Below are positions 1 to 6,219 of a stretch of DNA of 6,299 nucleotides, one piece after another. Source of the stretch: JADGOV01 sp040002735 (GTDB taxonomy: Bacteria > Actinomycetota > Actinomycetes > JADGOV01); contig JBDUDX010000202.1 of NCBI GenBank assembly GCA_040002735.1, positions 1 through 6,299 on the forward strand, given 5' to 3'. The stretch's first letter is position 1. The number at the start of each line of letters is the position of its first letter. The position numbers were made by a program, and so were the translations under genes. Below the pieces are notes generated by a model. It searched no databases and was not told the DNA's origin. It was given only the letters and a program-made list of their open reading frames with translations.

Positions 1-1008
1 AACTCCTACGGCTGCCACGAGAACTACCTGGTCGGCCGGCACGGCGAGTTCAGCCGGATCGCCGACGTCCTGATTCCCTTTCTGGTCACCCGGCAGATCG
101 TCTCCGGCGCCGGAAAGGTGCTGCAGACCCCCCGCGGGGCGGTGTACTGCGTAAGCCAGCGCGCGGAGCACATCTGGGAGAGCGTCTCCTCGGCGACCAC
201 CCGCAGCCGGCCGATCATCAATACCCGCGACGAGCCGCACGCGGACGCCGAGCGGTACCGGCGACTGCACGTCATCGTCGGGGACTCGAACATGAGCGAG
301 GTCACGTCGCTGCTCAAGGTCGGGACCGCCGACCTGGTACTGCGGATGATCGAGGCTGGTGTCGTGCTGCGCGACGTTGCCCTGGAGAACCCGATCCGGG
401 CCATTCGGGAGGTGAGTCACGACATCACCGGTCGACGCAAGGTGCGACTGTCCAACGGCCGGGAAGCCAGTGCGCTGGACATCCAACACGAGTACTTCAC
501 CAAGGCCCGGGACTTCATCTCCCGGCGGGGCGGCGATCCGATCACCAACCGGGTGCTGGACCTGTGGGGACGGACGCTCACTGCGGTGGAGACCGGCCAC
601 CTCGACGACGTGGCCCGGGAGATCGACTGGGTGACCAAACTCAAGATCATCGAACGCTACCGGGCCAAGTACGCTCTCCCGCTCTCCTCGCCGAAGATCG
701 CGCAGCTGGATCTCGCGTACCACGACGTCAACCGGGGCCGGGGGCTGTATTACCTGCTGGAACGCCGCGGCACGGTGGAGCGAGTCACCCGGGATATCGC
801 GATCTTCGAGGCGAAGTCGGTGCCGCCGCAGACCACCCGGGCGCGGCTGCGCGGCGAGTTCATCAAGCGGGCGCAGGAGAAGCGGCGTGACTTCACCGTC
901 GACTGGGTGCATCTGAAGCTGAACGACCAGGCCCAACGCACCGTGCTGTGCAAGGACCCGTTCCGCAGCGTGGACGACCGGGTGGAGAAGCTCATCGCGT
1001 CGATGTAG
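1..1008 (+). CDS. pafA: Pup--protein ligase PafA, C-terminal 335 residues (5' end outside window)
   Basis: PafA uses ATP to activate the C-terminal glutamate of Pup and joins it by an isopeptide bond to lysines of cytosolic proteins, sending them to the Mpa/ARC-proteasome. The frame is open from base 1 and ends in TAG at 1006-1008. The fragment begins with NSYGCHENYL, a conserved motif of the Pup ligase/Dop (glutamine-synthetase-like) fold. Further PafA-like stretches are TPRGAVYCVSQRAEHI (about residues 42-57), LHVIVGDSNMSE (90-101) and the C-terminal DWVHLKLNDQAQRTVLCKDP (301-320). PafA proteins are about 450 residues, so roughly 115 N-terminal residues are missing, including the expected catalytic aspartate, which cannot be checked here. 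The visible part shows no frameshift or internal stop. The next gene is convergent, so pafA ends its transcription unit. Dop is the closest alternative, but the C-terminal sequence fits PafA better. Confidence 0.96.
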   Translation, partial: NSYGCHENYLVGRHGEFSRIADVLIPFLVTRQIVSGAGKVLQTPRGAVYCVSQRAEHIWESVSSATTRSRPIINTRDEPHADAERYRRLHVIVGDSNMSEVTSLLKVGTADLVLRMIEAGVVLRDVALENPIRAIREVSHDITGRRKVRLSNGREASALDIQHEYFTKARDFISRRGGDPITNRVLDLWGRTLTAVETGHLDDVAREIDWVTKLKIIERYRAKYALPLSSPKIAQLDLAYHDVNRGRGLYYLLERRGTVERVTRDIAIFEAKSVPPQTTRARLRGEFIKRAQEKRRDFTVDWVHLKLNDQAQRTVLCKDPFRSVDDRVEKLIASM

Positions 1009-1066
1009 AGAACGCGCAGCCCTTGACAAGAATCGTTGTCTCCACCTGGTTCGCGCCCCGGGACTG
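1009..1066. other. Convergent intergenic gap between pafA and the DUF3866 gene
   Basis: These 58 bp separate two stop codons facing each other. The gap holds a small inverted repeat (1025-1040, listed separately) and is otherwise GC-rich. There is no strong GC stem followed by a T tract, so no classical intrinsic terminator can be called on either strand. Confidence 0.7.
1025..1040. repeat. Short inverted repeat GACAA-N6-TTGTC
   Basis: Two perfect 5-bp arms (1025-1029 and 1036-1040) flank the 6-base loop GAATCG. The extended string TTGACAAGAATCGTTGTC is unusually AT-rich for this region. Its place between two convergent stops would suit a weak bidirectional transcription end, but the stem is short and has no U tract. 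It also contains a perfect -35 hexamer TTGACA (1023-1028), with only CTGGTT at the -10 spacing, so a promoter is unlikely. The repeat is seen; any function is a guess. Confidence 0.35.
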
Positions 1067-2122
1067 TCAGGGGCTGAGCAGGGTGGCGGCGTGCCGGCCG
1101 GCCGCCGCCGCGGCGAGAAAGTATGCCGGGTCCCCGTCGTAGTCCCGGCCCATGGTGTGCAGCGGTACCGGTGCGGCCCGCAGCGCGTCCTCGAGTCCGT
1201 CCAGCCCGACTTCGACGAGCCGGTGCGGCGGAGACAGCGATCGGGCGGCCTCGGCGATCCCGGGCAGATCGGGTACGGCCACATCGGCGGCCGCGAGCGC
1301 CACCCGCCCGTACGCGGTGCGGCTGTGGTGTGAGATGCCACGATGCCTGGTCCGAGCATCGGCGCCGCTGATCCGCAGGCTCGCCACCGGCCGGCCGCCC
1401 AGGATCGCGGTGGCGTTGATCGCCTCGCCGGCGGCCACGCCGGAGAACCCGAACCGCGTCCCGGTGCCGAGATTGCCCGGCCCCTGGGTCACCACCGCGA
1501 CCTCCGCGCCGAGCACCAACCGGGCAGCGAGCAGCCCGCTGTGCAGCGTGACGGCCTCCAGGTCCCCGCCGTAGGCCTGCTGCGCGGTGACCGTACCGAC
1601 CAACCAGCCCGCGCTGCGCAGCCCGGCGATGGTATGAGAAAAGGCGAGCGGCAGCGCGCCGCCGTCGGTCATGACGTACGCCACCCGAGCGGCCGGCGCG
1701 TCGGTCCGCAGCCCGGCGAGGATCGCCGGTACGGCGGAGTGCAGGTCGGCCACCACCACCGGCATTCCCGCGAGCTCGTCAGCATCAGCGAGGGTGGCGT
1801 GCCACGGCGAGTCGGGCTCGTCGACGCCGAGCACCACGGTCTGCAGCGGGGTGTACCGCGCCTTAATCAGGTGACCGGGTCCAGGAGCGTCGGGCGGCAG
1901 CCGTTCGGGCAGTGCGACGGCCAGGGCGTAGCCGCCGGTACCGAGTCCCAAGTCGAGCGCGGCGGTGTTGAGCAGGATCCGGTCACCGACGGCCGGCGCG
2001 CCGGTCAGCGCGGGGTAGGCGAGCGCGGGCAGCGTGTCCGGACCGACCCGGACGCCGAGTTCGACCGCCCCGGACCAGGAGGGACCCACCGTCTCCACGA
2101 CGCCGTCCCGCCAGGTGATCAC
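1067..2122 (-). CDS. DUF3866 family protein, function unknown
   Basis: This is a 351-residue protein with no evident signal peptide or membrane helix, so probably cytosolic. It matches the actinobacterial DUF3866 family as I know it; no biochemical role is established to my knowledge. Residues 1-72 are rich in beta-type sequence and end in a Gly-rich LGLGTGGYAL stretch (58-67). Later conserved-looking motifs are DLHSAVPA (126-133), MTDGGALP (151-158), VTQGPGNLGTGT (211-222), RHRGISHHSRTAYGR (259-273) and MGRDYDGDPAYF (324-335). The clustered Gly, His and Asp residues suggest a ligand or active site, which is inference. The start is GTG at 2120-2122, giving MITWRDG. It has no good Shine-Dalgarno sequence, but TACGCT ends 7 nt upstream, which suits leaderless translation. 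The gene is convergent with pafA and divergent from the SRPBCC gene, and so appears monocistronic. Confidence 0.88.
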   Translation of the reverse strand: MITWRDGVVETVGPSWSGAVELGVRVGPDTLPALAYPALTGAPAVGDRILLNTAALDLGLGTGGYALAVALPERLPPDAPGPGHLIKARYTPLQTVVLGVDEPDSPWHATLADADELAGMPVVVADLHSAVPAILAGLRTDAPAARVAYVMTDGGALPLAFSHTIAGLRSAGWLVGTVTAQQAYGGDLEAVTLHSGLLAARLVLGAEVAVVTQGPGNLGTGTRFGFSGVAAGEAINATAILGGRPVASLRISGADARTRHRGISHHSRTAYGRVALAAADVAVPDLPGIAEAARSLSPPHRLVEVGLDGLEDALRAAPVPLHTMGRDYDGDPAYFLAAAAAGRHAATLLSP

Positions 2123-2129
2123 TCCGAGC

Positions 2130-2135
2130 AGCGTA
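2130..2135 (-). promoter_or_regulatory. Candidate -10 element (TACGCT) for a leaderless DUF3866 transcript
   Basis: Read on the minus strand, TACGCT fits the actinobacterial -10 pattern TANNNT. Seven bases (2123-2129) lie between it and the GTG start. That spacing would put transcription initiation at or next to the start codon, as in leaderless actinobacterial genes. The bases directly before GTG give only CGGA at an unsuitable distance for ribosome binding. No convincing -35 hexamer is visible. The call rests on motif and spacing only. Confidence 0.45.
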
Positions 2136-2142
2136 ACGGTGC

Positions 2143-2179
2143 GCCCGCCACCCGAGTGTGCGCGCCGGAGTTGGCGGGC
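2143..2179. repeat. Inverted repeat with 8-bp arms in the divergent intergenic region
   Basis: GCCCGCCA (2143-2150) and TGGCGGGC (2172-2179) are perfect reverse complements separated by 21 bp. The centre, near 2161, lies almost in the middle of the 83-bp region (2123-2205) between the divergent DUF3866 and SRPBCC genes. It could be an operator serving both promoters or a stem-loop in an SRPBCC leader RNA. At this GC content 8-bp arms can arise by chance, so the functional reading is weak. Confidence 0.35.
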
Positions 2180-2205
2180 ACGACGACCGGCATGGGCGGA
2201 TCGTC

Positions 2206-2649
2206 ATGGGCGTAACCCGGCGGCGGATGGATGCGGCACCGGCGGAGGTGTTCGCGGTACTCCGCGATGGCTACAGCTACGGCTTCTGGGTGGTGGGTAC
2301 CCGCAAGATCCGATCGGTGGACGACTGCTGGCCGGCCGTCGACACCCGGCTGCACTACACCGTCGGGTACGGCCCGCTCCGTAAGGACGACGAGACCCGG
2401 GTCCTCGCGATGACCCCGGACCGTCGCCTGGAACTCCGGGCGCACGCCTGGCCGGCGGGCACGGCCCGGATCATCCTGGAGATCACCCCGGCCGGGTCCG
2501 GCTGCGAGGTGGCGATCGAGGAGTACCCGGACCAGGGCATCGCGCAGCGGGTGCACAACCCCCTGCTCGACAAGCTGATCGAGGTGCGCAACGTGGAGAC
2601 GCTGCGCCGGCTGGCCAAGCGGGCCGGCCAAGATGCGCAGGGCAGGTAG
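2206..2649 (+). CDS. SRPBCC family protein (polyketide cyclase/START-like fold)
   Basis: This 147-residue protein matches the single-domain SRPBCC or polyketide_cyc2 type, whose members form a helix-grip fold around a hydrophobic cavity for small ligands. Its ligand is unknown. Typical features are an N-terminal segment with AAPAEVFAVL (10-19), the WVVGTRKIRSVD stretch (28-39), WPAVDTRLHYTVGYGPL (43-59), alternating beta strands, and a long C-terminal helix (about 115-141). ATG at 2206 is preferred because it starts directly before the domain and has GGGCGGA about 5 nt upstream; an in-frame GTG at 2158 would add 16 Arg/Gly-rich residues unlike the family. ATG at 2227 is also possible. The stop lies 3 bp from the stop of the convergent FAD oxidoreductase. 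I recall such pairs elsewhere in actinobacteria, so a shared lipid or isoprenoid-like substrate is possible, but unproven. Confidence 0.85.
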   Translation: MGVTRRRMDAAPAEVFAVLRDGYSYGFWVVGTRKIRSVDDCWPAVDTRLHYTVGYGPLRKDDETRVLAMTPDRRLELRAHAWPAGTARIILEITPAGSGCEVAIEEYPDQGIAQRVHNPLLDKLIEVRNVETLRRLAKRAGQDAQGR

Positions 2650-2652
2650 CCC

Positions 2653-4251
2653 TCAGCGAATCAGCGCCCGCTGCAACCCGAGGGCCAACTGGCCCCCGAC
2701 CTTGGCGTGCAGCGCGGCCCGGGCCGCGTTCGCCCCGCACCCGCCGTGCACCCCCCCGCCGGGGTGCGCCGAGGAGGACGCCAGGTACAGCCCCGGGATC
2801 GGCGTCTCGGGCCGGGCCAGCCCCGGTACCGGGCGGAACACCAGCTGCTGGTGCAGCCCGGCGGTGCCGCCGTTGATCGCCCCCCCGACGAGGTTGCCGT
2901 CGGCGGCTTCCATGTCGTGGGGGAACTGGATGTGCCGGGCTTGGATGAGGTCGCGGAAGCCGGGGGCGAACGCCTCCACCTGGCTCTCCAGGCGGTCCAG
3001 GAACCGCTCCCGTTCACTCGCCACGGTCCAGTCGCCGGTGAGTTGGCCGGCCGCGTCGCCTCGGGCGCGCCACGGTACGTGGGTGTAGCCCCAGGCCGAC
3101 TCGGTGCCGGCGGGGGAGCGGGTCGGGTCCGAGGTGGTCATCTGGCCGACGATCACGAAGGGCCGTTCCGGGATGAGTTGGAGATCCAGCGCGTGCGCGT
3201 AGCGCGAGAGGTTGTCGAGTTTCCCGCCGATGTGGACCGTACCCGCGCCGCGTACCGGCTCCGCGGTCCACGGGATCGGCGCCGACAGTGCCCAGTCCAC
3301 CTTCACGGTGGCGTTGTCCCACTGGAACCGTTCCAGGTCGGTGACCAGGCGCGGCGGCAGGTGCTCCCGGCCGACCAGCTTCAGGTACAGCGAGGGGGCG
3401 TCCACGTCAGCGAGCACCGCGCGGCGGGCCGGGAACTCCCGGCCGTCGACGGTGCGGACACCGGCGGCCCGGCCGTCCCGTACCAGTACCTGATCCACCG
3501 GAGCGGAACACTCCAGTCGACCACCGGCCGCCTGAAGCCGCTGGACCAGCGCTTCGGTGAGCTTGCCGGCGCCGCCCGCCGGTACCGGAAACCCGACCGA
3601 CTGTCCGAGCATCGCCAGCAGCCAGCCGAAGATGCCGCTCGCCGGGGACTCCGGCGCCAGATCGGTGTGGATGGCGTTGCCGGCGAGCAGCAGGCCGGGT
3701 GCCGGGCTGGTGAAGTTCTCCTGCGCGTACCGGCGGACGGACAGGGTGGCGAACCGGGCGAACCGCAGCGCGCCGTCCATACCGAGTCGTCCGGCGAGGC
3801 GAGCGCCGGCACGCACCGGCGGGAACGGGGTGAACAGCGCGTCGAGCAGCGGCTCGCGCAGGCGCTCCCAGCCGGCGTGTACCCCGCGCCAGGCGTCGCC
3901 GTCGCCCGGATGCCACGCGTCGAGCCCGGCCGCGGTCGCGTCCAGGTCGCGGTACAGCATGGCCGCCCGACCGTCGGGCAGCGGATGGCCGAGCACGGCG
4001 GGGGCGTGCGCCCATCGCAGTCCGTGGGCGTCCAGGCCCAGCCGGGACATCACCGGCGAACTCAGGCCGAGCGGGTAGAACGCGCTGTAAAGATCCGAGA
4101 CGTACCCGGGAAGGGTGACTTCGGCGCTGCGGACCGCGCCGCCGGGGGTGTCCTGCGCTTCCAGGACCAGCACGTCCCAGCCGGCGTCGGCGAGCAGGTT
4201 GGCGGCTACCAACCCGTTCGGGCCGGCCCCAATCACCACAGCATCGGTCAT
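2653..4251 (-). CDS. CrtI/PYROXD2-type FAD-dependent oxidoreductase
   Basis: This 532-residue protein is of the phytoene desaturase-related family (COG1233 type). The N-terminus AVVIGAGPNGLVAANLLADA (4-23) is a Rossmann dinucleotide-binding motif, with Glu31 placed to bind the adenosine ribose. PGGAVRS (36-42) is the usual following FAD loop. The C-terminal PGLYLASSSAHPGGGVHGG (486-504) is the family's second FAD motif. Length and both ends look complete. True carotenoid desaturases usually lie with crtB or crtE, and none is present here; the sequence style is closer to the PYROXD2-like branch, so the substrate is unknown. ATG at 4251 begins just before the Rossmann strand. An ATG at 4269 would add six residues, and the open frame reaches 4464 into pafB. 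No strong ribosome site is seen. The gene is divergent from pafB across 61 bp. Confidence 0.9.
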   Translation of the reverse strand: MTDAVVIGAGPNGLVAANLLADAGWDVLVLEAQDTPGGAVRSAEVTLPGYVSDLYSAFYPLGLSSPVMSRLGLDAHGLRWAHAPAVLGHPLPDGRAAMLYRDLDATAAGLDAWHPGDGDAWRGVHAGWERLREPLLDALFTPFPPVRAGARLAGRLGMDGALRFARFATLSVRRYAQENFTSPAPGLLLAGNAIHTDLAPESPASGIFGWLLAMLGQSVGFPVPAGGAGKLTEALVQRLQAAGGRLECSAPVDQVLVRDGRAAGVRTVDGREFPARRAVLADVDAPSLYLKLVGREHLPPRLVTDLERFQWDNATVKVDWALSAPIPWTAEPVRGAGTVHIGGKLDNLSRYAHALDLQLIPERPFVIVGQMTTSDPTRSPAGTESAWGYTHVPWRARGDAAGQLTGDWTVASERERFLDRLESQVEAFAPGFRDLIQARHIQFPHDMEAADGNLVGGAINGGTAGLHQQLVFRPVPGLARPETPIPGLYLASSSAHPGGGVHGGCGANAARAALHAKVGGQLALGLQRALIR

Positions 4252-4312
4252 CCGCCCAGCGTGCCCCATCAGGTACCGACTTACCCGGGCCGGAGCCGTT
4301 ACGGTGACCGGC
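4252..4312. promoter_or_regulatory. Divergent intergenic region between the oxidoreductase gene and pafB
   Basis: This 61-bp region must hold promoters for both directions unless they lie inside the genes. The pafB-facing side has the TACGGT element listed separately. The minus-strand side has only TAAGTC, which lacks the conserved final T, so no oxidoreductase promoter is called. I looked for the mycobacterial PafBC (RecA-NDp type) motif TTGTCRGTG-N8-TANNNT: the ten bases at the expected distance before TACGGT read TACCCGGGCC, not a match. Autoregulation by PafBC through that motif is therefore not supported. Confidence 0.55.
4300..4305 (+). promoter_or_regulatory. Candidate -10 element (TACGGT) for a leaderless pafBC transcript
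   Basis: TACGGT fits TANNNT, with the 7 bases 4306-4312 before the ATG at 4313, so transcription could begin at the start codon. A partial -35, CCGACT (4276-4281, four of six matching TTGACT), lies 18 bp upstream. The competing model is a leadered start: GGAG at 4292-4295 lies 8 nt before an in-frame GTG at 4304, which would extend PafB by three residues. The two models are mutually exclusive because that GTG overlaps the -10 hexamer. Confidence 0.5.
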
Positions 4313-5272
4313 ATGTCGGCGACGAAGACCGAGCGCTTGCTCAACCTCGTCTTGGCGCTGCTTTCGACCCGACGGTGGCTGTCCTTCGCCCAGATCCGCT
4401 CAGCGGTACCCGGGTACGACGGCGGGGACGTCGACAGCGCCCGCCGTACCTTCGAGCGGGACAAGGCGGAGTTACGCGAACTCGGTATCCCGTTGGAGAC
4501 CGGCAGCTCCAGCGCTTGGGACGACGAGCCCGGATACCGGATCGCCCGGCGGGACTATGAGTTGCCGGAGGTCGACCTGGCGCCGGATGAGGCTGCCGCG
4601 GTGGGGCTGGCGGCCCGGCTGTGGGCGGAGGCCGGTCTCGCGGCCGACGCCTCCCGGGCGCTGCTCAAGCTGCGCGCCGCCGGGATCGACGTCGACGGCC
4701 CGCAACTCCCGGGCCTGGAACCCCGGGTCGACGCCGCCGAGCCGGCCTTCGAGGCGCTGGTCGACGCCGCGACCACCGGCCGGCCGGTCTCCTTCGACTA
4801 CCGGAGCACCGGTGCGACCGCGGCCTCCCGCCGCCGGTTGGAGCCGTGGGGGGTGGTGTCCTGGCGCGGTGCCTGGTACGTGGTGGGCCAGGACCTCGAC
4901 CGGGCGGAGCGGCGGATCTTCCGGCTGTCCCGGGTCGCCGGTCCGGTCCGCCCGATCGGGCGGCCGGGCAGCGTGCGCGTGCCGGCTGGGATCGCGCTGA
5001 ATACCGTGGTACGGGAACTGGTACCGGACCTTCCGGAGCGGTCCGCGCGGCTGCAGATCCGGGCCGGCGCCGGGTACGAGTTGCGCCGCCGGGCGGAGCG
5101 GTCCACCGGGTCCGGTCCCGGCTGGGACGAGGTGGTGGTCCGGCTGCGGGATCGGGACGCGTTCGCCGATGAGGTGGTCGGCCATGGCAGCGCCGTTGTC
5201 GTCCTCGACCCGCCGGACGTCCGCGACGCGGTGGTGGCCCGCCTGCGGACGCTCGCCCGGACCCGGGCGTGA
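4313..5272 (+). CDS. pafB: WYL-domain transcriptional regulator PafB
   Basis: In mycobacteria PafB pairs with PafC to activate many DNA-repair genes independently of LexA/RecA. It binds DNA through its winged helix and is thought to sense single-stranded DNA through WYL domains. This 319-residue protein opens with MSATKTERLLNLVLALLSTR, very typical of PafB. The winged helix spans about residues 4-62, with SARRTFERDKAELRELG (42-58) as the likely recognition-helix region. The WYL domain is about 142-215: WYV at 188-190, then FRLSR at 203-207. A WCX-like C-terminal domain follows (about 245-312). Length is normal for the family. Leu54 is encoded by TTA (4472-4474), the only TTA codon I found in the window's genes. 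The start may instead be GTG at 4304. Its stop overlaps the pafC start, so the two are probably co-transcribed. Position beside pafC and near pafA supports the name. Confidence 0.93.
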   Translation: MSATKTERLLNLVLALLSTRRWLSFAQIRSAVPGYDGGDVDSARRTFERDKAELRELGIPLETGSSSAWDDEPGYRIARRDYELPEVDLAPDEAAAVGLAARLWAEAGLAADASRALLKLRAAGIDVDGPQLPGLEPRVDAAEPAFEALVDAATTGRPVSFDYRSTGATAASRRRLEPWGVVSWRGAWYVVGQDLDRAERRIFRLSRVAGPVRPIGRPGSVRVPAGIALNTVVRELVPDLPERSARLQIRAGAGYELRRRAERSTGSGPGWDEVVVRLRDRDAFADEVVGHGSAVVVLDPPDVRDAVVARLRTLARTRA

Positions 5273-6219
5273 GCACGTCCGCCTCGCGGCTGGAGCGGCT
5301 GCTGGCTCTGGTGCCCTACCTGCTGGCCCACCCCGGTACGCCGCTGCCGGATCTCGCGCGCACCTTCGGCGTACCGGTACGGCAGCTCCGGCAGGACCTG
5401 AACCTGATCTTCCTCTGCGGACTGCCGGGACACACCCCCGGCGACCTGATCGAGGTGTGGTTCGGACCGGAGGACACCGTGTCGGTGACCAACGCGGACA
5501 CCATCGCCCGGCCACTGCGACTCACCACCGACGAGGCGTTGGCGCTGGTGGTCGCGTTGCGCACGCTCGCCGACGTACCGGCCGCGGATGGCGACGACGC
5601 GGTCCAACGGGCGTTGGCGAAGATCGAGACAGCCGCCGGCGAGGCCGCAGAGCAGGCCAGCCGGATCGCGGTCACCGTCGAAGCCGAGCCGGAGATGGTG
5701 GCGGCGGCCCGGGGGGCGCTGAGTCGGTCGCACCGGGTACGGCTGTCGTACTACGTACCCGGCCGGGACGAGATCACCGAACGCGACGTCGACCCGATGC
5801 GGCTCTTGGTCACTTCCGGCCGAACGTACCTCCAAGGGTGGTGTCACCGCGCGATCGGAATGCGCACCTTCCGTACCGACCGCATCGTCGCGCTCACCGA
5901 ACTCGACACCCCCGCGGCCCCGCCGCCGGACGCCGGCCCGCCGTCGGACACCCTGTTCGCTCCCTCCGACCAGGACCGGCTCGTCACGCTGCGCCTGGAA
6001 CCCCGGGCTCGCTGGGTGTCCGACTACTACCCCTGCGAATCTGTCACCGAAGCCGGTGATGGGCGGCTCCTGGTCACGCTACGCAGCCGGGAGAGTCGCT
6101 GGTTGGTTCGGCTGGCACTGCGGCTGGGCAGCCAGGCCACGGTGATCGGTCCGGATGCCCTGGCCGCGGAGGTCCGCGGGGAGGCCGCCGCGGCGCTCGC
6201 CGCGTACGCGCCGGGGTAG
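5269..6219 (+). CDS. pafC: WYL-domain transcriptional regulator PafC
   Basis: PafC is the obligate partner of PafB in the heterodimeric PafBC activator of the mycobacterial DNA-damage response. This protein has 316 residues. The N-terminal winged helix covers about 7-75 (SRLERLLALVPYLLAHPG, then LPDLARTFGVPVRQLRQDLN). The WYL domain is about 140-215, with TYLQGWC at 186-192 and TFRTDRIV at 200-207. A WCX-like domain follows (about 236-312). At the position of the name-giving WYL tryptophan there is Thr186, though Tyr187 and Leu188 are kept; PafC proteins seem to tolerate this change. The GTG start at 5269 is supported by GTGA overlap with the pafB stop and a sensible first helix. No strong ribosome site is seen, so translational coupling to pafB is likely. 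The order pafB-pafC is the standard one, which separates it from other WYL regulators. Confidence 0.93.
   Translation: MSTSASRLERLLALVPYLLAHPGTPLPDLARTFGVPVRQLRQDLNLIFLCGLPGHTPGDLIEVWFGPEDTVSVTNADTIARPLRLTTDEALALVVALRTLADVPAADGDDAVQRALAKIETAAGEAAEQASRIAVTVEAEPEMVAAARGALSRSHRVRLSYYVPGRDEITERDVDPMRLLVTSGRTYLQGWCHRAIGMRTFRTDRIVALTELDTPAAPPPDAGPPSDTLFAPSDQDRLVTLRLEPRARWVSDYYPCESVTEAGDGRLLVTLRSRESRWLVRLALRLGSQATVIGPDALAAEVRGEAAAALAAYAPG

Noticed and set aside
1063..1088. CTGTCAGGGG, similar to the first half of the PafBC (RecA-NDp) promoter motif
   Set aside because: There is no TANNNT at the required 8-nt spacing, and it lies at the 3' end of the DUF3866 coding region with no plus-strand gene downstream.
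1343..2215. 290-codon plus-strand open frame opposite the DUF3866 gene
   Set aside because: Arg/Gly/Pro-rich translation without domains. The opposite strand encodes a complete family protein with a sensible start and stop.
2748..2767. 7-bp GC inverted repeat with a C7 run near the 3' end of the oxidoreductase gene
   Set aside because: It encodes the conserved C-terminal HPGGGVHGG motif, so glycine and proline codons explain the run and symmetry. No T tract follows on either strand.
2707..4560. 617-codon open frame on the plus strand, antisense to the oxidoreductase gene and running into pafB
   Set aside because: It is low-complexity Arg/Gly/Pro/Val-rich translation with no domain. Long antisense frames are expected opposite genes whose third positions are nearly all G or C.
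4472..5515. 347-codon minus-strand open frame opposite pafB and pafC, and a similar 349-codon one at 4798-5847
   Set aside because: Both are opposite two clearly recognisable WYL proteins, have Arg/Pro/Ala-rich translations and match no family.
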